NCBI GenBank assembly: GCA_963716925.1
Contig: CAVQUX010000010.1
Location: 124,001 to 188,000, forward strand
Direction: 5' to 3'
Source: DAISKN01 sp963716925
GTDB taxonomy: Bacteria > Acidobacteriota > Vicinamibacteria > Marinacidobacterales > SMYC01
DNA: 64,000 nt
Shown here: positions 32,894 through 42,114 of the stretch, in pieces
Layout of the letters: every line of letters begins with the position of its first letter
Position numbering within the stretch: the first letter of the stretch is position 1
Notes under the pieces: model-generated
Databases searched by the model: none
What the model saw: the letters and a program-made list of their open reading frames with translations, nothing else
What the model was told of the DNA's origin: nothing
Translations under genes and position numbers: made by a program

Positions 32894-34450
32894 CTAGCTC
32901 GCCTTGCGACCAAGCCGGCTGTGGTGCCTTCCGTACAGGAAGTAGATCATGAGTCCGATCGCGAGCCAGATGCCGAGACGGTACCAGGTGTCGTGCGGCA
33001 GGCCGGACATCAAGTAGAGGCAGGCCAGCATTCCCCCGATGGGAACCCAGGGCACGAGGGGCGTCTTGAACGGCCTCGGCAAGTCCGGACGAGTCCGGCG
33101 AAGCACCCAGACACCGCCGCACACGATGACGAACGCGAGGAGCGTCCCGATCGAAACCAGCTCTCCCAGAATTCCGATGGGGAGAAGCCCCGCCATCATC
33201 GCCACGAAGATCCCGGTTAAGATGGTGGTGACGTGGGGGGTCCGGAACCGCGGATGGATCTTCGCCGCGAACGGCGGAAGCAGACCGTCCTTGGCCATGG
33301 TGTAGAAGATCCGGGGCTGCCCCAGGAGCATCACCAGGATGACCGACGACAAACCGAAGATCGCACCCAGCTTCACCACCACCTGGAGCCAGGTGATCCC
33401 GATTCGATCCACCGCCACGGCGATCGGATCGGGGACGTTGAGCTCGTAGTAGGGAACGATCCCGTTCATCACCAGCGATACCGCTATGTAGAGCACGGTA
33501 CAAACGACGAGCGAGCCGAGGATTCCGAGTGGCATGTCCTTCTGCGGGTTCTTCGCTTCTTGAGCCGCTGTCGAGACCGCGTCGAAACCGATGTAGGCGA
33601 AGAAGATCACTCCCGCTCCCCGCAGGATGCCCGACCAGCCGAAGTGGCCGTAGGTTCCGGTGTTCTCTGGAATGAAGGGCCTCCAGTTCTCCGGGTTGAC
33701 GTAGGCGACGCCGATGGCGACGAACAGCAGGACGACGGCCACCTTGACGACGACGATGAAGTTGTTGACGTTCGCCGACTCCTTGATTCCGATGACCAGG
33801 ATGGTGGTGATGACGGCGATGATGAAAATCGCGGGAAGGTTGAGGATGCCTTTCGCGACCGGGAGCGACGCGATGTCGACCCCGTTTCTGCCGAGCTCGG
33901 CGAGGAGCTGCGGCGTAGATGCCACCCACTCACCGGAGGTGAGCTTCAGGAGCGTGATTCGCTCCCAATCGAAGAGTCCCGCGCCCGGAGTGAGCGTGAA
34001 CCCGGCGCGGAACTCCGGAGGTATGACGATGCCCATCTGATCCAGCAGGCTCACGAAGTAACCGCTCCAACCGACGGCGACCGTCGACGCCGCGAAGCTG
34101 TACTCCAGGATCAGGTCCCACCCGATGATCCAGGCCACGAACTCGCCCATGGTGGCGTAAGCGTAGGTGTACGCGCTTCCGGCGATGGGGATCATCGAGG
34201 CCATCTCCGCGTAGCAGAGTCCGGCAAGGGCGCAGGCGAAGCCCGCCAGCAGGAACGACAGCACGATCGCCGGACCCGCGTAGTTCGCAGCCGCCTGTCC
34301 GGTCAGCACGAAGATGCCGGCGCCGATGATGGCCCCGATTCCCAGAGTTACCAGGTTCGTCGCCGTCAGCGCACGCTTCAGCCCGTGCTCCGAGTCCGTC
34401 GCCTCCGTCTGGAGGTCGGCGATGGACTTGGTCTGGAACAACTGGCTCAT
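32894..34450 (-). CDS. APC-family amino acid permease (YfnA/CAT type)
   Basis: 518 residues with about fourteen membrane segments. The N-terminal GLKRALTATNLVTLGIGAII then GAGIFVLTG is the classic start of cationic amino acid transporter-type APC proteins. Later marks are GFDAVSTAAQEAKNPQKDMP and QPRIFYTMAKDGLLPP. The extra helices at the end (VPWVPIGGMLACLYLMSGLP) are typical of this branch. It takes up amino acids with protons; the side-chain preference cannot be read. It ends 36 bases before the MFS_3 gene and starts 44 bases after the pyrophosphatase stop, with AGGAGG upstream of its ATG. Confidence 0.92.
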   Translation of the reverse strand: MSQLFQTKSIADLQTEATDSEHGLKRALTATNLVTLGIGAIIGAGIFVLTGQAAANYAGPAIVLSFLLAGFACALAGLCYAEMASMIPIAGSAYTYAYATMGEFVAWIIGWDLILEYSFAASTVAVGWSGYFVSLLDQMGIVIPPEFRAGFTLTPGAGLFDWERITLLKLTSGEWVASTPQLLAELGRNGVDIASLPVAKGILNLPAIFIIAVITTILVIGIKESANVNNFIVVVKVAVVLLFVAIGVAYVNPENWRPFIPENTGTYGHFGWSGILRGAGVIFFAYIGFDAVSTAAQEAKNPQKDMPLGILGSLVVCTVLYIAVSLVMNGIVPYYELNVPDPIAVAVDRIGITWLQVVVKLGAIFGLSSVILVMLLGQPRIFYTMAKDGLLPPFAAKIHPRFRTPHVTTILTGIFVAMMAGLLPIGILGELVSIGTLLAFVIVCGGVWVLRRTRPDLPRPFKTPLVPWVPIGGMLACLYLMSGLPHDTWYRLGIWLAIGLMIYFLYGRHHSRLGRKAS

Positions 34451-34494
34451 ACGAAACCTCCTGCTTGAATGATGAGCTCCGCGGAATCGTCAGG

Positions 34495-36792
34495 TCAGGT
34501 CTTGTTCAGCGCCGCGCCGCCCACCGTTCCCGTCTGTGGGGCCTCGGCAATCGAGCCGCGCTTGGAGAAGGTCACCGCCGCCGCCAGCGCCAGGAGCGAG
34601 CCGAGCACCACCGTCGCACGAAGCCCGGTCGAGAGATCCCGGATGACGAAGGGCGCGATCAGGATGGCGACCAGGTTCATGACCTTGATCAAAGGGTTGA
34701 GCCCGGGTCCGGCGGTATCCTTGAAGGGATCGCCGACGGTATCGCCGATGACCACCGCCTTGTGGGCGTCGGTTCCCTTCCCTCCGAGGTAGCCGTCCTC
34801 GACCTTCTTCTTCGCGTTGTCCCAGTTCGCGCCGGTATTGGACATGAAGACGGCGAGGAGCTGGCCGCTCAGGATGGCGCCTCCGAGGAAACCGCCGAGC
34901 GCCTCCGCACCGAGAGCGAACCCGACGAGGAGCGGCGAGAAGATCGCGAGGATCGCCGGCCCGAGGAGCTCCTTCTGCGCCATGGCGGTCACGATGTCGA
35001 CGCAGCGGGCGTAGTCGGGCTCCTCTTTGAAAGTCAGGATGCCGGGCTTCTCACGGAACTGGCGCCGCACCTCCTCGACCACTCCGAACGCGGCGCGGCC
35101 GACCGCCTTGATGGCGAATGCGGAGAACAGGAAGGGTACGGCGCCGCCGAGGGTGAGTCCCACGAGCACCGTCGGGAGGTTCAACTGGATTCCCTTCTCG
35201 AAGAGATGGGCCTCCTCGATGAAGGATCGATAGAGGCTGACCGCCGCCAAGACCGCCGTCGCGATGGCAAGACCCTTGGTCAGAGCTTTCGTGGTGTTGC
35301 CGATGGCGTCCATCCACGCGAGGGTGGTGCTGGCCTTCTCGTTGTCGACGCGGCTCATCTCGAAGATGCCGTGCGCGTTGTCGGTGATGGGGCCGTAGGT
35401 ATCCATCGCCAGGAGGAAACCGGTGGTCGTCAGGAGTCCGAGCCCCGCGAGCGCGACGCCATAGGCGCCGAAGAGCGTGCTTTCGGGGAAGAGGAGGCTC
35501 GCCCCCATGATGGTTGCCCCGATGGTCACGATGGCCCAGACGGTGGACTCCATCCCCTCCGCCATTCCCGAAAGGATCACCGTAGCCGGCCCGGTGCGGG
35601 CGGCAGCGGCGGTCTCGGTCACCGGTCGTTTGTCGGGATGTGTGAAGTGGTTGGTGAGCCAGAACGTCACGAGCGAAAGCACGATGCCGCCGGTGGCGGC
35701 GATGGCGTACCGATAGTCGGCGCGTCCGGTCGCGGGATCGATGAGATAGATGGCATTCACTACGAAGAAGCCAACGACGCTCGTCGCGGAGGAGACCCAA
35801 TAGCCGACGTTGATCGGCCGCATCGGGTCGCGCATCTCCGACCCCTCGGGCACGCGCACCGCCATGATTCCGAGGATGGAGGAGAACACACCGACCGCCC
35901 GGAGGAGGAGCGGGAAGAGGATGAGCTTCATCCCGAACGCGGGCGCACCCGCGCCGTGGGCCGCGGCGAACGCCGGATCGAGCGCGATCGCGGCGGCGAG
36001 GATGATTCCGGCGACGAGAGTGACCTCGTAGGACTCGAAGACGTCGGCCGCCATTCCGGCGCAGTCCCCGACGTTGTCGCCTACGTTGTCCGCGATGGTC
36101 GCGGGGTTGCGGGGATCGTCTTCCGGAATTCCCGCCTCGACCTTCCCCACCAGGTCCCCGCCGACGTCGGCGGCTTTGGTGTAGATGCCGCCTCCGACGC
36201 GGAGGAAGAGCGCCGCGAGGCTCCCGCCGAATCCGAAGCCCACCAGAACCTTGGTCGCGTTCTCGCGGAACACGATGAAGATGATCGTCGCGCCGAGAAG
36301 GCCGAAGGCGACGGTGAACATTCCCGAGACCGCGCCCGCCTGGAACGCCAGCTCCATCGATTTCTTGAAACTGGTGAGGGCCGCGTTCGCGCTTCGCACG
36401 TTTCCCTTGACGGCGAGCCACATGCCCACGAAGCCGGCGCCGTAGGAGGCGGCGACTCCCAGCAGGAACGCGAGGGCCACCCCGATGGGGATGTAGGTGA
36501 GCGCACCCTGGGCATCCGCGTAGATCTGCCGGAAGATGAGGAACAATCCGAGCGCGAGGACCGCGACGAACGGCGCCATCGTCTTGACCTGGCGGAACAG
36601 GTAGGCCATCGAGCCCGCTTCGATGGCCTTCGCCACCTTCACCATGGCGGGCGTTCCAGGGTCCTCGGCGAGCACGCGCCGGACGAGATAAGCGCCGTAG
36701 GCGATCGCCACCCATCCGGAAATGAACACGATCCAGAGGACCGTCCAATCGGAAGCTCCGAAGGGCGGCAGCGTGATACTGGCTTCACTCAT
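34495..36792 (-). CDS. hppA: Membrane-bound proton-pumping pyrophosphatase, K+-independent type
   Basis: 765 residues with sixteen predicted spans. It couples pyrophosphate hydrolysis to ion pumping. The PPi site is complete: KAADVGGDLVGKVEAGIPED, then NPATIADNVGDNVGDCAGM, and near the C-terminus GDTVGDPFKDTAGPGLNPLI. The helix-12 motif reads GNTTKALTKG; Lys at this place marks the K+-independent H+-pumping class, where K+-dependent enzymes have Ala. The residue rule is established knowledge, its application here is inference. The gene is single, on the minus strand, in a run with APC and P-type ATPase genes. It can convert PPi released by biosynthesis into a proton gradient for the many symporters around it. 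Confidence 0.96.
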   Translation of the reverse strand: MSEASITLPPFGASDWTVLWIVFISGWVAIAYGAYLVRRVLAEDPGTPAMVKVAKAIEAGSMAYLFRQVKTMAPFVAVLALGLFLIFRQIYADAQGALTYIPIGVALAFLLGVAASYGAGFVGMWLAVKGNVRSANAALTSFKKSMELAFQAGAVSGMFTVAFGLLGATIIFIVFRENATKVLVGFGFGGSLAALFLRVGGGIYTKAADVGGDLVGKVEAGIPEDDPRNPATIADNVGDNVGDCAGMAADVFESYEVTLVAGIILAAAIALDPAFAAAHGAGAPAFGMKLILFPLLLRAVGVFSSILGIMAVRVPEGSEMRDPMRPINVGYWVSSATSVVGFFVVNAIYLIDPATGRADYRYAIAATGGIVLSLVTFWLTNHFTHPDKRPVTETAAAARTGPATVILSGMAEGMESTVWAIVTIGATIMGASLLFPESTLFGAYGVALAGLGLLTTTGFLLAMDTYGPITDNAHGIFEMSRVDNEKASTTLAWMDAIGNTTKALTKGLAIATAVLAAVSLYRSFIEEAHLFEKGIQLNLPTVLVGLTLGGAVPFLFSAFAIKAVGRAAFGVVEEVRRQFREKPGILTFKEEPDYARCVDIVTAMAQKELLGPAILAIFSPLLVGFALGAEALGGFLGGAILSGQLLAVFMSNTGANWDNAKKKVEDGYLGGKGTDAHKAVVIGDTVGDPFKDTAGPGLNPLIKVMNLVAILIAPFVIRDLSTGLRATVVLGSLLALAAAVTFSKRGSIAEAPQTGTVGGAALNKT

Positions 36793-36901
36793 ACGAATCG
36801 GTACCCTCGCGGCTGGCGCAGCCCCCCCTCAGAGGTTGCGCTCGAACTTTGGGAGAGCCGCAAATCCCACCCGCCCGCCTGACAGGAATGTCCGGCGGGC
36901 T

Positions 36902-36950
36902 GGAAAAAAAAGCGCGGCCGGTCGTTTCCTGAAGCGGTCGACACGGCCAC
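36902..36950 (-). terminator. Possible terminator of the P-type ATPase gene
   Basis: On the minus strand, GGCCG...CGGCC with an inner CG/CG pair forms an imperfect stem around 36916-36948, followed by GCGC and eight T. It lies about 60 bases past the ATPase stop at 37003. A second strong hairpin (GCCCGCC...GGCGGGC) lies just beyond. The rest of the 210-base gap to hppA (36793-37002) holds no gene. Confidence 0.4.
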
Positions 36951-37002
36951 GGCCGGCGACTATATCCGCAGCGCCTTCGAAAACGCAAATTTCATCGAGG
37001 TT

Positions 37003-39681
37003 TCATGAATCCAGCTTGCCGAACCTCTCCCTCCTCACGAGCCACTTGGCGAGCTCGAGGACGGGCGAGACCGTCGAGGCGACGCCCAGGATGACCGCCC
37101 AGTCGACCGCCGACAAACTGAAGTTCCCGAAGGGTTTCGCGAGGGCGGGCACGTAGAGGATGAGCCCGAGGAGGAGGAGCTCCCAGGCGATGGCGGCGTT
37201 CAACCATCGGTTGGCGAAAGGCTTCCTCAGAACCGAATGGCGGTCCGAGCGGAAGTTGTACGCCTTGAAAAATTGAATCGTCACGAGCGAAACGAAAGTC
37301 ATGGTCATCGCTTCCTCGAGGCTCCGCCCCGACTCGAGGGCCCAGGTGAAGATCCCGAGGTTGACCAGCGCCGACCACAAACCTCCCGCGAGCATCAGCG
37401 CCACGACCGGCCGGGTGAAGATACCCGTCTTCCGGCTCCGCGGCGGGCGGCGCATGAGGTCCTCTTCGGGAGGGTCGACCGCGAGCGCGAGCGCGGGAAG
37501 CCCGTCGGTCGCGAGATTCACGTAGAGGATCTGAACCGCGCTCAGCGGGAGCGGCAGCCCCAGGAGCGTCGCCCCCGCCATCACGCAGATTTCGCCGATG
37601 TTCGACGAGAGAAGGTACATCAGGTATTTCTTGATGTTCCCGAAGATCGCGCGCCCCTCTTCCACCGCGGCGACGATCGACGCGAAGTTGTCGTCGGTGA
37701 GGGTCATCGCCGCCGCTTCCTTGGTCACGTCGGTCCCGGTGATCCCCATGGCGATTCCGATGTCCGCCTTCTTGAGCGCGGGAGCGTCGTTCACCCCGTC
37801 GCCGGTCATCGCCACCACGTGGCCGCGCTTCTGGAGAGCGGTCACGACCTTGAGCTTGTGCGCGGGCGAGACCCGGGCGTAGACGTCGATGCCGTCCACG
37901 TCGCGCTCGAGATCGTCGTCCGTCATCGAAGTGAGCTCGGGACCGGTGACCACTCTCCCCCCCTTCAGGATTCCCAGCTCGTGCGCGACGGCGCGCGCGG
38001 TGAGCGGGTGGTCGCCGGTAATCATCACCGGACGGATTCCCGCGAGAAGGCAGGTCTCGATCGCGGGCTTCGCTTCCGGTCGGGGAGGATCGATCATCCC
38101 GACCAGCCCTAGAAACGTCATGTCCTGCTCGGCGTCGTCCGGGGTCGCTCCCGCCTTGTCGGCGACCCCGAGCACTCGCAGCGCTTCCGATGCCATCTGC
38201 CGCGCCGTCTCTCGAATCGCCTCGCGCGCCCCTTCCTCGAGCGGCCTCTCCCCCTCCGCCGTGAGGTGGCGGCTGCAGGTCTCGAGAAGGATCTCGGGCG
38301 CCCCTTTGGAACAGGCAAAAGGGCCCTCGGGTCCTGCGTGGAGCGTCGTCATCCGCTTCGTTTCCGAGGTGAACGGGATCTCGTGCACCCGTGGGTACCG
38401 GGACTCGAGATCGGATTTCTGGAGACCCGCCTTGGCGGCCGCGACCACGAATGCGCCCTCCGTCGGGTCCCCTTTGACGTGCCACCGGCGCTCGTTCTCG
38501 GAGTAGACGATGTGCGCGTCCGCCGCCAGCACCGCGGCCCGGAGGAGGCGCTTCGCCGGCTCCTCCGGATCGACGACCGACCCGTTCCAGGAGAACTCGC
38601 CGTGCGGCTCGTAGCCGGCGCCCGAAACGGAGAGGATCTGCCCGGCGCAGAAGATCCGCCGGGCCGTCATCTCGTCCCTGGTGAGGGTGCCGGTCTTGTC
38701 GGAGCAGATGACCGACGTGCTCCCCAGGGTCTCTACCGCGGCAAGGCGGCGCATCAATGCGTTCCTTTTCACCATCCGCCGCACGCCGATGGCGAGGGAG
38801 ATGGTGACCACCGCCGGAAGCGCCTCGGGAACCACCGCCACCGCGAGCGCGATGCCGAAGACGAGCATCTCGATGAACGGCTGGCCCCGCAGGAGCCCGA
38901 GGCCCACGATGATCGCGACCACCACGAACGTCGCCCGCGCGAGGCTCCCGCCGACTCGATCGAGGTTCTCCTGGAGCGGCGTCCTGCCCGTCTCGATGGT
39001 GTCGATCATCTGGGCGATCTTCCCGAACTCCGTCGCGGGTCCGGTGCCGGCGACCGCTCCACGGCCGCGGCCGTAGGTGACGGCAGTGCCGGCGTAGACC
39101 ATGTTCTTCCGGTCCCCCACCGGGAGGTCGCGGTCCGTGAGGACATCGCTGTGCTTCTCCACCGCGACCGACTCCCCGGTGAGCGCGGCCTCCTCGATCT
39201 TGAGATTGATGGACTCGAGGAGCCTCAAGTCCGCCGGGACCTTGTCGCCGGCGTTGAGGAGAACGACGTCGCCGGGAACGAGCTCCCGCGCCGGAATCTC
39301 GGTCTCCTGCCCGTCGCGAAGAGCCGTCGCCGTGGGAGCCGCCATCTCCCGCAGCGCGTCGATGGCCCGCTCGGCGCGGAACTCCTGGACGAAACCGAGG
39401 AGCACGGCGAAGAGCACGATCACCGCGATGGCGACGGCCTCGAGCTCGTGGCCGAGAAACGCCGAGAGCGCGGTCGCGACCAGGAGGATCACGATGAGGA
39501 CGTTCTTGAACTGCCCGAGCAGAAGAGCCCAGGGAGAAGTCCGGCGCGCAGTCCCGATCTCGTTCGGTCCGAGCTCCGCGAGGCGCCGCGCGGCTTCGTC
39601 GCAGGCGAGTCCCGCGGGAGAGGATTTCAGCCGCGAAAGGACGGCGTCGACCGGCTGAGTATGCCAGGGCTCGTGCTGCAT
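37003..39681 (-). CDS. P-type cation-transporting ATPase (P2A, Ca2+-like)
   Basis: 892 residues, ten membrane spans. Domains in order: N-terminal cation-ATPase domain (WHTQPVDAVLSRL), actuator with AALTGESVAV, the ion-site helix VAVVPEALPAVVTI, the phosphorylated Asp in CSDKTGTLTRDEM near residue 330, the KGAPE ATP-site element, and the hinge AMTGDGVNDAPALKKADIG. The PEALPA motif (PEGLP in SERCA) occurs in bacterial and PMR1-like pumps, so Ca2+ or Mn2+ export is likely. C-terminal spans carry NIGEICVMAGA and LYVNLATDGLPALALAVDP. No regulatory domain is added. A stretch of 10-base tandem repeats lies just before the start codon. It is on the minus strand, upstream of hppA. Confidence 0.95.
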   Translation of the reverse strand: MQHEPWHTQPVDAVLSRLKSSPAGLACDEAARRLAELGPNEIGTARRTSPWALLLGQFKNVLIVILLVATALSAFLGHELEAVAIAVIVLFAVLLGFVQEFRAERAIDALREMAAPTATALRDGQETEIPARELVPGDVVLLNAGDKVPADLRLLESINLKIEEAALTGESVAVEKHSDVLTDRDLPVGDRKNMVYAGTAVTYGRGRGAVAGTGPATEFGKIAQMIDTIETGRTPLQENLDRVGGSLARATFVVVAIIVGLGLLRGQPFIEMLVFGIALAVAVVPEALPAVVTISLAIGVRRMVKRNALMRRLAAVETLGSTSVICSDKTGTLTRDEMTARRIFCAGQILSVSGAGYEPHGEFSWNGSVVDPEEPAKRLLRAAVLAADAHIVYSENERRWHVKGDPTEGAFVVAAAKAGLQKSDLESRYPRVHEIPFTSETKRMTTLHAGPEGPFACSKGAPEILLETCSRHLTAEGERPLEEGAREAIRETARQMASEALRVLGVADKAGATPDDAEQDMTFLGLVGMIDPPRPEAKPAIETCLLAGIRPVMITGDHPLTARAVAHELGILKGGRVVTGPELTSMTDDDLERDVDGIDVYARVSPAHKLKVVTALQKRGHVVAMTGDGVNDAPALKKADIGIAMGITGTDVTKEAAAMTLTDDNFASIVAAVEEGRAIFGNIKKYLMYLLSSNIGEICVMAGATLLGLPLPLSAVQILYVNLATDGLPALALAVDPPEEDLMRRPPRSRKTGIFTRPVVALMLAGGLWSALVNLGIFTWALESGRSLEEAMTMTFVSLVTIQFFKAYNFRSDRHSVLRKPFANRWLNAAIAWELLLLGLILYVPALAKPFGNFSLSAVDWAVILGVASTVSPVLELAKWLVRRERFGKLDS

Positions 39682-39690
39682 CCGTTCTTC

Positions 39691-39730
39691 CCCGCCTAGG
39701 CCCGCCTAGGCCCGCCTAGGCCCGCCTGGG
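39691..39730. repeat. Four tandem 10-base repeats
   Basis: CCCGCCTAGG is repeated three times exactly and a fourth time with one change (CCCGCCTGGG). The array lies ten bases upstream of the ATPase start (39681), so it sits in the leader or promoter of that gene. Each unit contains the palindromic core CCTAGG. Copy-number change here could alter the promoter or ribosome-site spacing. Confidence 0.85.
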
Positions 39731-39755
39731 CCCCGGCGGGCTCGGGACTACGGCT

Positions 39756-40658
39756 CTACGAGCTCACCGCGGAAGCCGGAGCGGCTGCGCGTCTTTCGGA
39801 CAGGGCGGAGCGAAGCATGGCTGCCGATGCGTAGACGACGACCACGACCACCAGCCAGCGCACCGCCGTCATCGGGAGCGACCTCACGATGAACGCCGCG
39901 ATGAGCGTCCCCGGAATCCCCCCGAGCGCGAGGCCGAGAGCCGGTCCGAAGCTATAGCTTCCTTTCGAGATGAACCGCATGCTGCCGACGGGCATGAGGA
40001 ACGCGCACGAGCCCATCATGATCGGAAACGCCGCCCGCGGGTTCATGCCGAGGAGGGCCACGAGGATCATGCAGGGGGCGTAGAGGCCGATTCCGAGAGT
40101 CATGAGCGCGCCCAGGAGAAAATTTCCGGCGATGCCGAGCCCGAGCTTCGCTCCCGTGAGCCCGAGGGTGTCCCCGCCCGGAGGGAAGACGTTGAGGTTG
40201 GTCATCATGAAGAAGATCGCCGCGGCGAGGAGCGCGAGCCCCATCCCGATCTGGACCTTGTGCCGGGGCCAGGCGGCCACCATCCCCGCACCCAGGAACG
40301 CCCCGACGACCGAAGCGGCGATCATGAGGACCAGCGTCGTCATCTCCACTTCGATGATGGTGATGTAGATGAACGCCTGGGTGATCGTCGGAAGGGCGTG
40401 GCCGACGTTCAGCGTTCCCGGAATCAGCTCGTCGGGCACCAGCTTCCTGAGCTTGAAGATCGAGGTGGTCGGGGCGAACGAGCCGATGCCGAGGGTGTCG
40501 AAGAAGTTGGTTACGAACCCGATGGCCGCGAGGAAGAACGAGGGCCGGCTCCCGTCACCGGAAGCCCCGCGGCCTTTCCGCGCACTCACGAGCCAATAGA
40601 GGACGTACGTCGAAGTGAGCAGGGCGAGGGCGACGAGGAGTGCGGATTTGATCGTCAT
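39756..40658 (-). CDS. TauE/SafE-family permease
   Basis: 300 residues from ATG 40658 (MTIKSALLVALALL); an extension to 40694 is open but not hydrophobic or conserved. About eight membrane spans. FLAAIGFVTNFFDTLGIGSF and ALPTITQAFIYI are family-like, with two homologous halves (GFVTNFFDTLGIG and GNFLLGALMTLGIGLYAPCM). TauE/SafE proteins export sulfite, sulfoacetate or related organosulfur anions. The substrate here is not determinable. It lies on the minus strand upstream of the P-type ATPase and divergent from the APC gene at 40752. Confidence 0.88.
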   Translation of the reverse strand: MTIKSALLVALALLTSTYVLYWLVSARKGRGASGDGSRPSFFLAAIGFVTNFFDTLGIGSFAPTTSIFKLRKLVPDELIPGTLNVGHALPTITQAFIYITIIEVEMTTLVLMIAASVVGAFLGAGMVAAWPRHKVQIGMGLALLAAAIFFMMTNLNVFPPGGDTLGLTGAKLGLGIAGNFLLGALMTLGIGLYAPCMILVALLGMNPRAAFPIMMGSCAFLMPVGSMRFISKGSYSFGPALGLALGGIPGTLIAAFIVRSLPMTAVRWLVVVVVVYASAAMLRSALSERRAAAPASAVSS

Positions 40659-40711
40659 TGCCGGGAGACTAAGGTCGCCGCGTTCCCCAGTCAAGGCCCG
40701 TGATTCTTACC

Positions 40712-40740
40712 TTGTGCCTTTCCGGAACGTCCATTATGAT
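40712..40740 (+). promoter_or_regulatory. Possible sigma-70 promoter of the APC/OPT/M24 operon
   Basis: TTGTGC (40712-40717), a 17-base spacer and TATGAT (40735-40740) stand 11 bases before the ATG at 40752. The -10 box matches five of six consensus bases; the -35 box has only the TTG half. Confidence 0.4.
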
Positions 40741-40751
40741 GCCGGCCCAGC

Positions 40752-42113
40752 ATGGCCGAAGGCAGCGCAAGCCGCCCCCATCTGGTCCGCGAGCTGAATC
40801 TCGCGCACGCTCTCGCGATCAACGCCGGCACCATGATCGGTACCGGCATCTTCCTCGTCCCCCAATCGATCGCCGCCTCGGTCGAGACCGCGGGTGCGAT
40901 CTTCGCGGTATGGATCGTCGCCAGCATCCTCGCGATGCTCGGGGGTCTCACCTACGCCGAGCTCGGCGCCGCCATTCCGCAGGCGGGCGGCGACTACGTC
41001 TACATCCGTGAGGCCTTCGGCCGCCGCGCGGGTTTTCTCTTCGGCTGGACGCAACTCCTGGTGGCGCGCTCGGGCTCGATCGCCGCGCTCGCCGCCGGTT
41101 TCGCCATCTTCCTCGGGAACTTCCTGCCGCTCGACGCCTGGGGCGGAAAGGTAGCGGCCCTTTGCGCCGTCGCCCTGCTGACCGGAATCAACGTCACCGG
41201 AGTGCGCTCCGGCGGAAACGTTCAGGTCGTCTTCACAATCCTCAAGATCGGCGCTCTCTTGACGCTCATCGTACTCGCCCTCACTTCCGACGCGGGTACG
41301 ACGGCGAACTTCTCGTCCCTCGTCCCCCAGGGGCTCGGACTCGCTTTCGTCGGCATGTTCGGCCTCGCTCTCGTCGACGCGCTCTGGGCCTACGACGGAT
41401 GGAACGACGTCAACCTGACCGCGGGCGAGGTGAGGAACCCGAGGCGCAACATCCCTCTCGCCATGCTGGGAAGCATTTCCCTGTGCATGGTCGTCTACCT
41501 CCTGGCGAACGTCGCCTACCTCTACGTGCTTCCGCCGGAGGCCCAGGCGACGTCGCAGACGGGAGTGGCCGCGGAGGTGGCCCGCGCGATCTTCGGGGAC
41601 TTCGGCGCGAAGTTCATCAACCTCGCCATCCTGCTCTCGATGTTCGGCGCCCTCAACGGCTCGATCCTGAGCGGAGCCCGCATCTTCTACGCCATGGCCG
41701 ACGACGGCCTCTTCTTCCGAAAGTTCGCGTCGGTCCACCCCCGCTACTTCACCCCCGCGGTCGCGCTCGTGGGCCAGGCGGTCTGGGCGGCGGTGCTGAT
41801 CCTCTTCGGTGTCTACCGGGAGCTCACGACCTACGTCGTCTTCGCCTCCTGGTTGTTCTACTCGCTGTCGTCGCTCGCGCTCATCCGTCTGAGGCGAACG
41901 CGTCCGGATCTCGACCGCCCGTACAGGAGTTGGGGCTACCCGTACTCGCAGCTCCTGTTCGTGACCGCGGCGACCGGCATCATCCTGAACACGCTCTGGG
42001 TCGCGCCCCGCGAGTCCATGATCGGGCTCGCCATCATCGCGCTCGGTATTCCGGTGTTCTCGATCTGGGAATCCCGGCGCGTGGAGAAGACGCGCAGCGA
42101 GGAGAAGAGATGA
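40752..42113 (+). CDS. APC-family amino acid permease
   Basis: 453 residues with about twelve spans. The first helix reads AHALAINAGTMIGTGIFLVP, a variant of the GxGxGIF motif that holds the substrate. TYAELGAAIPQAGGDYVYIR is the helix-2/3 signature of LAT-type amino acid transporters, and AYDGWNDVNLTAGEVRNPRR is the helix-6 region. Length and order match bacterial LAT-like exchangers or proton symporters. It shares only family-level likeness with the other APC protein at 32894. It is the first gene of an operon with the OPT transporter (1-base gap) and the M24 peptidase. Confidence 0.92.
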   Translation: MAEGSASRPHLVRELNLAHALAINAGTMIGTGIFLVPQSIAASVETAGAIFAVWIVASILAMLGGLTYAELGAAIPQAGGDYVYIREAFGRRAGFLFGWTQLLVARSGSIAALAAGFAIFLGNFLPLDAWGGKVAALCAVALLTGINVTGVRSGGNVQVVFTILKIGALLTLIVLALTSDAGTTANFSSLVPQGLGLAFVGMFGLALVDALWAYDGWNDVNLTAGEVRNPRRNIPLAMLGSISLCMVVYLLANVAYLYVLPPEAQATSQTGVAAEVARAIFGDFGAKFINLAILLSMFGALNGSILSGARIFYAMADDGLFFRKFASVHPRYFTPAVALVGQAVWAAVLILFGVYRELTTYVVFASWLFYSLSSLALIRLRRTRPDLDRPYRSWGYPYSQLLFVTAATGIILNTLWVAPRESMIGLAIIALGIPVFSIWESRRVEKTRSEEKR

Positions 42114-42114
42114 C

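Noticed and set aside
31553..33220. A 555-codon plus-strand frame across the MFS_3 and APC genes
   Set aside because: It crosses two genes on the other strand with good motifs. The product looks like reversed membrane-protein codons.
34465..36882. An 805-codon open frame opposite the pyrophosphatase
   Set aside because: The pyrophosphatase is certain from its motifs. The antisense product is charged and repetitive, typical of a GC-rich shadow.
36868..36901. A terminator on the plus strand made by GCCCGCC...GGCGGGC
   Set aside because: It is followed by A residues on that strand, not T, and no plus-strand gene ends there.
39691..39730. A CRISPR array
   Set aside because: The units are 10 bases with no spacers and no cas genes in the window.
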